Below are positions 8,345 through 13,997 of a stretch of 16,828 nucleotides of DNA, one piece after another. A program made the translations under genes and the position numbers. The stretch is from an uncultured Porphyromonadaceae bacterium. GTDB taxonomy: Bacteria > Bacteroidota > Bacteroidia > Bacteroidales > Muribaculaceae. The stretch spans positions 1 to 16,828 of the forward strand of contig URWH01000017.1 of the NCBI GenBank assembly GCA_900551515.1. The letters run 5' to 3'. The notes beneath the pieces were generated by a model that was given only the letters and a program-made list of their open reading frames with translations, did no database searches and had not been told where the DNA came from. Within the stretch, counting starts at the first letter, position 1. Each line of letters starts with the position of its first letter.

Positions 8345-10030
8345 ATGCTCGAAACTCTTCATATATCCAACTATGCGCTGATCGACAGCATCGACATCGC
8401 TTTCCGCCCCGGCTTCAACATCATCACCGGCGAAACGGGAGCGGGTAAATCGATTATCCTCGGAGCGCTCGGGCTGCTTCTCGGCGGCCGCGCCGACAGC
8501 CGCACCATCGCCGACACCACAAAGAAATCGGTCATCGAGGCCACATTCCGTATCGACGGCAACGAGGCGCTCAAAGCCTACTGTGCCGACAACGACATCG
8601 AATGCGACGACTCGCTGTTCATCATGCGCCGAGAGCTGTCGCCTTCGGGCCGGTCGCGCGCTTTCATCAACGATTCGCCCGTCAACCTCACGGCCATGCA
8701 CGATGCCGGCGCTCTGTTGATCGACATCCATTCGCAGCATCAGAACCAGCTGCTCGCCGGCGCCGATTTCCAGAGGCGCGTCATCGATGCCGTGGCCGGC
8801 AACGACGAGCTGCTCGCGCGATACGGCAGACTGTATGCCGAGTTCCGCGCCGCCATGAAAAAATTCAAAGCCGCAAAAATCGCTCTGGCACGCGACAGCG
8901 ACAACGCCGACTTCATGGAATTTCAACTCGCCCAGCTCGACGAGCTCGATCTCCGCGAAGGCGAACTGCAATCACTTCAGGAGGAGCGCGACGAACTTTC
9001 CGAACAGACCGAGTTGCGCAGCTATGTGATCGATGCCGCCGACGCCTTAAGCGAAGGCGAGAACAATATCCTCAGTCAGCTTGCCCGAGTCAAGGATGCC
9101 TGCGCTGAGATAGAGCAGCTTTTCGACGACGGCGACGACATCATGAACCGCCTTGAGGCTGCGAGGATAGAGCTTTCCGATCTCGCCGACACCATATCCG
9201 GTCTCGAATCGGCCTCGTCGTCGGCTTCGCCCGAAGAGCTGGAGCGCATCGAATCGCGCATCTCGGCCATCAACTCGCTGATGCGAAAGCACAACGTGGA
9301 GACCGACTCCGATCTCATCACCCTGCAGATGCAGCTTCGACAGCGGCTCGAAAACCTCAACGATGCGCCCGAAATCCTTGCCGCACTCGAGAAAGAAGCA
9401 CGTGCCGCCCGGCGCCGGGCCATGGAAGCCGCACGCACGATATCCGAACGCCGCCGGCAGGCTGCCGAATCGTTTGCCCGGCAGCTCACAGAGACGGCCG
9501 TTCCGCTCGGCATGAAAAACCTCCAGTGTGTGATCGACGTTCAGACAGCCGAGATGTCGGCAACAGGCATCGACACCATCGAGTTCCGCTTCGCCTTCAA
9601 CAAAAACCAGACTCCTACAGCCATTGCCGGAGCCGCCTCGGGCGGTGAGATATCCCGCCTGATGCTTTCCGTGAAATCGATCGTGGCCCAGCTCTTCAGC
9701 CTGCCCGCCATCATTTTCGACGAGATCGACACCGGCGTGTCGGGCGACGTCGCAGCACGCATCGCCGCAATGATGGACCGCATGTCGTCGAAGCTGCAGG
9801 TCATCACCATAACCCATCTCCCGCAGGTGGCAGCCCGCGGAGCCACTCACTTCAAAGTGTTCAAGACCGACGACGAATCGGCCACCCACACGTCAATCGT
9901 CCGGCTCACCGACGACCAGCGTGTCGACGAACTCGCCCTTATGCTCAGCGGCAACAGCACCGACGAAGCCGCCCGCGCCAATGCCCGCGCCCTGCTCGCA
10001 ATGGCCGACAATGATCCGAAAAACAAATAA
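8345..10030 (+). CDS. recN: DNA repair protein RecN (SMC-like ATPase)
   Basis: RecN is a cytoplasmic SMC-like ATPase that gathers DNA ends in recombinational repair of double-strand breaks. The 561-residue product starts MLETLHISNYALID, the family-typical N-terminus, with Walker A GETGAGKS at 29-36. A long charged coiled-coil arm with a central turn spans about 160-375. The C-terminal head holds the ABC signature SGGE (432-435), Walker B with D459 and E460 in IIFDEIDTGVSGDVA, and the switch histidine in ITHLPQVAA. All ATPase motifs are intact and the length is typical. It lies 31 bases after the DUF4835 gene and 17 bases before rlmB, which points to one transcription unit. No SOS-type operator is apparent directly upstream. 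Confidence 0.97.
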   Translation: MLETLHISNYALIDSIDIAFRPGFNIITGETGAGKSIILGALGLLLGGRADSRTIADTTKKSVIEATFRIDGNEALKAYCADNDIECDDSLFIMRRELSPSGRSRAFINDSPVNLTAMHDAGALLIDIHSQHQNQLLAGADFQRRVIDAVAGNDELLARYGRLYAEFRAAMKKFKAAKIALARDSDNADFMEFQLAQLDELDLREGELQSLQEERDELSEQTELRSYVIDAADALSEGENNILSQLARVKDACAEIEQLFDDGDDIMNRLEAARIELSDLADTISGLESASSSASPEELERIESRISAINSLMRKHNVETDSDLITLQMQLRQRLENLNDAPEILAALEKEARAARRRAMEAARTISERRRQAAESFARQLTETAVPLGMKNLQCVIDVQTAEMSATGIDTIEFRFAFNKNQTPTAIAGAASGGEISRLMLSVKSIVAQLFSLPAIIFDEIDTGVSGDVAARIAAMMDRMSSKLQVITITHLPQVAARGATHFKVFKTDDESATHTSIVRLTDDQRVDELALMLSGNSTDEAARANARALLAMADNDPKNK

Positions 10031-10047
10031 TCCCATCTTATACGACC

Positions 10048-10803
10048 GTGCAACCCAACGACTATATTTTCGGCCTGCGTGCCGTGATGGAGGCCATCGA
10101 GGCCGGAAAAGAAATCGACAAACTGCTCATCAGAAAAGATCTTTCGGGGCCGTTGTCATCGGAACTTATCGAAATGGCGCGCGCCAACCGCGTGGTGATG
10201 CAGCGTGTGCCAGTGGAAAAGCTCAACAAGATCACCCGCAAGAATCATCAGGGCGCCATCGCGCTGATGTCGGCCGTCACCTACCACCGGCTCGACCATC
10301 TCGTGCCACAGCTCTTTGAAGCCGGCGTGCTCCCGTTTGTTGTGGTGCTCGACGGCATCACCGACGTACGCAATTTCGGCGCCATCGCCCGCACCTGCGA
10401 ATGTGCCGGTGCCGACGCCGTCATCATCCCTACTCACGGCAGCGTCAGCGTGGGCGGCGACGCCGTCAAGACTTCGGCCGGCGCACTCCTGCATCTGCCT
10501 GTGTGCCGCGAGCAGTCGGTACTCTCGGCCGTGAGATTCCTCAAAGACTCCGGGTTCAACGTTGTGGCCGTGTCGGAAAAAGCCGATATCAACTACACCA
10601 CGGCCGACTATACCCGCCCGACTGCCCTGGTCATGGGCGCCGAGGACACCGGCATATCTCCCGAAGTGCTTCGCCAGTGCGACCAGTTTGTCAGCATCCC
10701 GATGTTCGGCCATATCGGTTCGCTCAACGTATCGGTGGCCGCCGGCGTGCTCATCTACGAAGTGGTGCGCCAGCGCCTGCAGGCCAACATGGAGGTAATC
10801 TGA
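10048..10803 (+). CDS. rlmB: 23S rRNA 2'-O-methyltransferase of the TrmH/SpoU family (RlmB-like)
   Basis: This 251-residue, S-adenosylmethionine-dependent enzyme belongs to the trefoil-knot (SPOUT) class. RlmB methylates the 2'-O of a guanosine in 23S rRNA. The N-terminal substrate-binding domain begins YIFGLRAVMEAIEAG. The three knot motifs are present: DGITDVRNFGAIART (102-116) with the conserved Asn and Arg, VMGAEDTGI (195-203), and IPMFGHIGSLNVSVAAG (217-233). The start is GTG 10048: no ATG occurs in frame between the preceding stop and codon 14, and starting at that internal ATG would cut off the conserved YIFGLRAV segment. It lies 17 bases downstream of recN. Assignment to RlmB rather than another TrmH-family enzyme rests on overall similarity, including the N-terminal domain. 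Confidence 0.93.
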   Translation: MQPNDYIFGLRAVMEAIEAGKEIDKLLIRKDLSGPLSSELIEMARANRVVMQRVPVEKLNKITRKNHQGAIALMSAVTYHRLDHLVPQLFEAGVLPFVVVLDGITDVRNFGAIARTCECAGADAVIIPTHGSVSVGGDAVKTSAGALLHLPVCREQSVLSAVRFLKDSGFNVVAVSEKADINYTTADYTRPTALVMGAEDTGISPEVLRQCDQFVSIPMFGHIGSLNVSVAAGVLIYEVVRQRLQANMEVI

Positions 10804-10892
10804 GCCCACCCCGCATCCTTTCTCACGGAATAACGCATGGAAATGCTACGGCCGCCGACGAACCGTTGGAGGCCGGCAGGCGTTTAATTTCC

Positions 10893-11648
10893 GTGAAATC
10901 AACTGATGCAATCCGACAGAAACTGAGCAACCGTCTGTTGCCCTTGCTTCATATGCTGGTGCTCGCAGGAGCGCTGGCTCTGATAGCATATATCACCTAC
11001 GACACGCTGATGAACGTCTCGTTTGTCGATTCGCCCGAGTTCCTGAAAGTGCAGATGTGGATCTGCATGTTCTTCGAGATAGAGATCTTCATCGAATTCC
11101 TGCTGTCGACCCACAAACGACGCTTCCTTGCACGCAATCTCATATATATTATTGTCTGCATCCCGTTCACCACTATTTTCCACATATTCGACATCGGGAT
11201 CCAGCCCGGCGTAGCCTATGCGCTCCGCTTCCTCCCGATGGCGCGGGCAGCATGCGTCATGGCCATGACCTGGGATATCATGTCGAAAAACTGGATCACG
11301 AACATGTTTGGCGCCTACATAATCATGCTGGTGGCGACGCTCTATTTTCTCAGCCTCGCCTTTTATGTCGAGGAAACGCCCGTCAACCCCGACGTGTGGA
11401 ACTACGGCCAGTCGCTGTGGTATTCAGTGATGCAGATGACCACTTGCGGATCCGACATCACGGCCGTCACACCGGCGGGAAAAGTGATCGGTGTCATCCT
11501 GTCGGCCGAAGGGCTCATACTTTTCCCCGTATTTACCGTCTATTTCACCCACGCTTTTGCCTCGACACGCAACGGAGCCTCCGGGGCCACCGCCGACGGC
11601 AATAAACTGACGGGTGAAAACGTTGATAATACGACCGAAAAAGCGTAA
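10893..11648 (+). CDS. Six-helix ion channel-like membrane protein with atypical selectivity filter
   Basis: From GTG 10893 the product is 251 residues. Hydrophobic segments lie at about 16-36, 52-71, 82-101, 107-126 and 138-159, followed by a pore-loop-like segment (172-188) and a last helix (196-222). This is the layout of a voltage-gated-type cation channel subunit. The fourth segment has only scattered Arg (R112, R118), not the regular S4 charge ladder. The filter reads MTTCGSDI (183-189) where potassium channels have TTVGYGD, so K+ selectivity is doubtful. The start is uncertain: the frame is open far upstream with no ATG before the first helix. GTG 10893 is the best placed candidate and TTG 10866 an alternative. 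The 89-base gap after rlmB holds no clear promoter. The stop TAA forms part of the next gene's promoter box. Confidence 0.8.
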   Translation: MKSTDAIRQKLSNRLLPLLHMLVLAGALALIAYITYDTLMNVSFVDSPEFLKVQMWICMFFEIEIFIEFLLSTHKRRFLARNLIYIIVCIPFTTIFHIFDIGIQPGVAYALRFLPMARAACVMAMTWDIMSKNWITNMFGAYIIMLVATLYFLSLAFYVEETPVNPDVWNYGQSLWYSVMQMTTCGSDITAVTPAGKVIGVILSAEGLILFPVFTVYFTHAFASTRNGASGATADGNKLTGENVDNTTEKA

Positions 11649-11653
11649 CTTTG
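11622..11653 (+). promoter_or_regulatory. Bacteroidota promoter for the secreted type B cargo gene
   Basis: TAACTTTG (11646-11653) is an exact match to the TAnnTTTG -7 consensus. GTTG (11622-11625) lies 20 bases upstream, near the expected place of the TTTG -33 element. The TAA of the -7 box is also the stop codon of the channel gene. Transcription would start around 11658-11662, which argues that translation of the next gene begins at ATG 11697 rather than at the in-frame ATG 11655. Confidence 0.7.
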
Positions 11654-11696
11654 CATGATTAATCAAATCCATCATTTCTCCCCGCATTTCCCGTAT

Positions 11697-13001
11697 ATGT
11701 CACGATTACTTACGGCTTTTGCCGCCCTTATATTAAGCCTTTCCTCCGCTTTCGCACTGCGGTTTGAAGGCACTCTGCGCCAGCCCGTGGCCGTAACCGT
11801 CACCGCCCAGACAGGTCTCGACGGACTCTATGTGCTCCAGACCACGGCAGGCGCTTCGATGGTCTACACCGCTTCCGGCGCCGCTTCCGGCGTCAGCGTG
11901 GTCACCTTCGGCTCGCAGGGCGCCGCCTATGCCGTCGAAGCCGACCCCTCATCAATCAGCCGCAACGGCAACGAAGTGACCGTATCGACAATCCTCCCCG
12001 ACACCGGCTACGGATTCACCGAAAACGGCCGCACCGTCTATTACTGGATCACCGACTATTCCCGGCATCCGTTTAATATCACCGCTTTCGGCCTCACATC
12101 CGACGCCGACTGCGACCGCACGTTCTTTCAGGCCGTCGGCTCGGCTCCGCGCATGACCTACTATTCCATCACCGGCCGAGGCTTTGAGATAGACCGCGGC
12201 ATCACACTGACCTACAACACGCTGACGCCCGACGCCGAGAATCTCCGCTATATCAGTGCTCAGACTACGGTCGACCTGCCGTATATCGACGGTATCTTCA
12301 GTGCTCCCGCACCGCTCTGCGACACCCGTTTCGAGCTCTCCGGCGACCGCTTTCTCCGCGAATGGGGCGAAGAAGTCACCGTCGGCACCTCCAGCATACA
12401 GGCCACGGCCGTCCAATGCATGACCAGCGCCACACAATCAAAAACGCCGGCCGACAACGAACTTAAAACCGACGAAACGCTCGGCGGATCAGCGCCCATC
12501 GACATCACTTTCACCGCCGCCGTGACCGATGCCGCCATATTCACGCAGTGGCAGATGGCACGCGACGAAGAGTTTGAAGATGTGATCTACCGCACCTCCG
12601 ACCTCGAATTCGACTACACGTTCACCGAGATGGGCACCACCTACGTGCGCTTCACCGCTGCCAACGCTTCAGGCGACTGCACCGCCTACGGCGACACCTA
12701 CAGCGTCTACATCGGCGAGTCGGCCCTTCGCTGCCCCAACGCTTTCTCGCCCGGCGCCAGTGAAGGCGTCAACGATGAATGGCGCGTCTCCTACAAGTCC
12801 ATCATCAGCTTCGAGTGTTATATCTTCAACCGCTGGGGCGAGAAAATGGCCGAATTCCACGATCCCGCCCAGGGCTGGGACGGCCGCTACAAAGGGAAAA
12901 TCGTCCCCGCCGGCGTATATTATTATGTGATCAAAGCGCGCGGTTCCGACGGCAAGGACTACAACCTCAGCGGCGACATCAACATTCTCAACTATAAATA
13001 A
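11697..13001 (+). CDS. Secreted protein with PKD-like region and T9SS type B sorting domain
   Basis: From ATG 11697 the product is 434 residues with a classic signal peptide (MSRLLTAF..SSAFA, about 1-20). An upstream in-frame ATG (11655) would add 14 residues, but it abuts the promoter box. The first 250 residues are beta-rich and unrecognised. Residues about 262-345 resemble an Ig/PKD-like domain (FTQWQMARDEEFEDVIYRTSDL...TYVRFTAANASGDC). Residues 346-434 form a gliding-motility-type C-terminal domain: CPNAFSPGASEGVND, FECYIFNRWGEKM, GWDGRYKGKIVPAGVYYYVIKA and a final Leu/Ile-rich strand. This signal directs proteins through the type IX secretion system to the surface or medium, so the protein is inferred to be a T9SS cargo. 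No enzyme motif is visible. It has its own promoter and lies 60 bases before the lytic transglycosylase gene. Confidence 0.9.
   Translation: MSRLLTAFAALILSLSSAFALRFEGTLRQPVAVTVTAQTGLDGLYVLQTTAGASMVYTASGAASGVSVVTFGSQGAAYAVEADPSSISRNGNEVTVSTILPDTGYGFTENGRTVYYWITDYSRHPFNITAFGLTSDADCDRTFFQAVGSAPRMTYYSITGRGFEIDRGITLTYNTLTPDAENLRYISAQTTVDLPYIDGIFSAPAPLCDTRFELSGDRFLREWGEEVTVGTSSIQATAVQCMTSATQSKTPADNELKTDETLGGSAPIDITFTAAVTDAAIFTQWQMARDEEFEDVIYRTSDLEFDYTFTEMGTTYVRFTAANASGDCTAYGDTYSVYIGESALRCPNAFSPGASEGVNDEWRVSYKSIISFECYIFNRWGEKMAEFHDPAQGWDGRYKGKIVPAGVYYYVIKARGSDGKDYNLSGDINILNYK
11869..11892 (+). repeat. Tandem 12-bp repeat (2 copies) inside the type B cargo gene
   Basis: CCGCTTCCGGCG occurs twice head to tail (11869-11880 and 11881-11892). 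It is in frame and encodes a duplicated Ala-Ser-Gly unit (TASGAASGV). It lies in the unrecognised N-terminal region and could expand or contract without shifting the frame. Confidence 0.7.
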
Positions 13002-13061
13002 TCCTCCCATCCGCGACGGTTCCATATGGACGCTTCTTTTCTCCTTAAACTGTTTTCGATT

Positions 13062-13997
13062 ATGACAACACGCACATCCATCATATCCATCCTGCTCCTC
13101 GCACTCTTTGCAGGCTCGGCGGCGGCCTCCGACCATAAGGACAAGCCCGCCGCAGTGGTCAGCCCCACCATACCCAAGAAAGCTCGCTTTGCCGACCAGG
13201 ATATCTCGCTCGACCGCTTCGACATGTATGAGCGCCTCGACCGCGAGCTCACCGCCATGAGCTACACCCACGGCAACACATTGCTGACCATCAAACGCGC
13301 CAACCGCTATTTCCCGATCATCATACCGATTTTGCGCCGCGAAGGGATGCCCGAGGACCTCGTCTATCTGGCCTGCATCGAAAGCAACCTCAACACACGT
13401 GCCGTCTCCGGTGCCAAAGCCGCCGGCCTCTGGCAGTTCATGCCCGCCACCGCACGTGAATACGGCCTCGAAGTCAACGACTACGTCGACGAACGTTTCG
13501 ACCCCGTCAAATCAACCGAAGCCGCATGCCGCTATCTGCGCAACGCCTACAAAAAATACGGCAACTGGGAATCGGCCGCCGCATCCTACAACGGCGGCAT
13601 GGGCCGCATCAGCAACGAGCTGTCATCGCAGCTGGCCACCTCGGCCTACGACCTCTGGCTCACCGAAGAGACCTCACGCTATATGTTCCGTCTTCTGGCC
13701 ATGAAAATGATCATGGAGCACCCCTCGCGCTACGGCTATCACCTCAAGGCCGACCAACTCTATCAGCCCCTCGACGGCGAATATGTCGAAGTCTCCGAAC
13801 CGGTCGACAGCTGGCCCGAATGGGCTGCCGAACACGGCATCACATTCCTCACCCTCCGCGAAGCCAACCCCTGGATAAGGGCCAAATCGCTTCCTAACAA
13901 ATCAGGCAAGACCTATCGCGTGCTGGTGCCGGACGAACATTCTCTCTATCGCTCCAAACAAAAGAAACACGTTTTCAACCACAACTGGACTGACTGA
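13062..13997 (+). CDS. GH23 lytic transglycosylase (MltD/Slt-type catalytic domain)
   Basis: This 311-residue exported enzyme is predicted to cleave peptidoglycan glycan strands in the periplasm, leaving 1,6-anhydro-muramic ends. ATG 13062 gives a well-formed signal peptide (MTTRTSIISILLLALFAGSAAA, cleavage near 22). An in-frame ATG at 13026 would add 12 residues and make the signal peptide unusually long. The GH23 domain carries the catalytic Glu E107 in YLACIESNLNTRAVSGAKAAGLWQFMPAT (codon 13380), followed by the family motif AAASYNGGMGRI and the SRYMFRLLAMK helix. No LysM domain is seen; about 90 residues of unassigned sequence follow the catalytic domain. The stop TGA overlaps the uvrA ATG by one base (TGATG), implying translational coupling. 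Upstream, 60 bases separate it from the cargo gene, with no clear promoter box. Confidence 0.94.
   Translation: MTTRTSIISILLLALFAGSAAASDHKDKPAAVVSPTIPKKARFADQDISLDRFDMYERLDRELTAMSYTHGNTLLTIKRANRYFPIIIPILRREGMPEDLVYLACIESNLNTRAVSGAKAAGLWQFMPATAREYGLEVNDYVDERFDPVKSTEAACRYLRNAYKKYGNWESAAASYNGGMGRISNELSSQLATSAYDLWLTEETSRYMFRLLAMKMIMEHPSRYGYHLKADQLYQPLDGEYVEVSEPVDSWPEWAAEHGITFLTLREANPWIRAKSLPNKSGKTYRVLVPDEHSLYRSKQKKHVFNHNWTD

Noticed and set aside
10837..10887. A 16-codon frame starting ATGGAAATG in the rlmB-channel gap, considered as a leader peptide
   Set aside because: It is short, has no Shine-Dalgarno sequence, attenuator hairpin or biased codon content, and nothing links it to regulation.
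10401..10892. In-frame upstream extension of the channel gene overlapping rlmB
   Set aside because: The extension lies out of frame over conserved rlmB coding sequence and translates to Arg/Pro-rich nonsense. The real protein begins near GTG 10893.
13026..13061. Earlier in-frame ATG for the lytic transglycosylase
   Set aside because: It would place 12 extra residues, including a hydrophobic LLKLF stretch, before a complete signal peptide that begins at ATG 13062.
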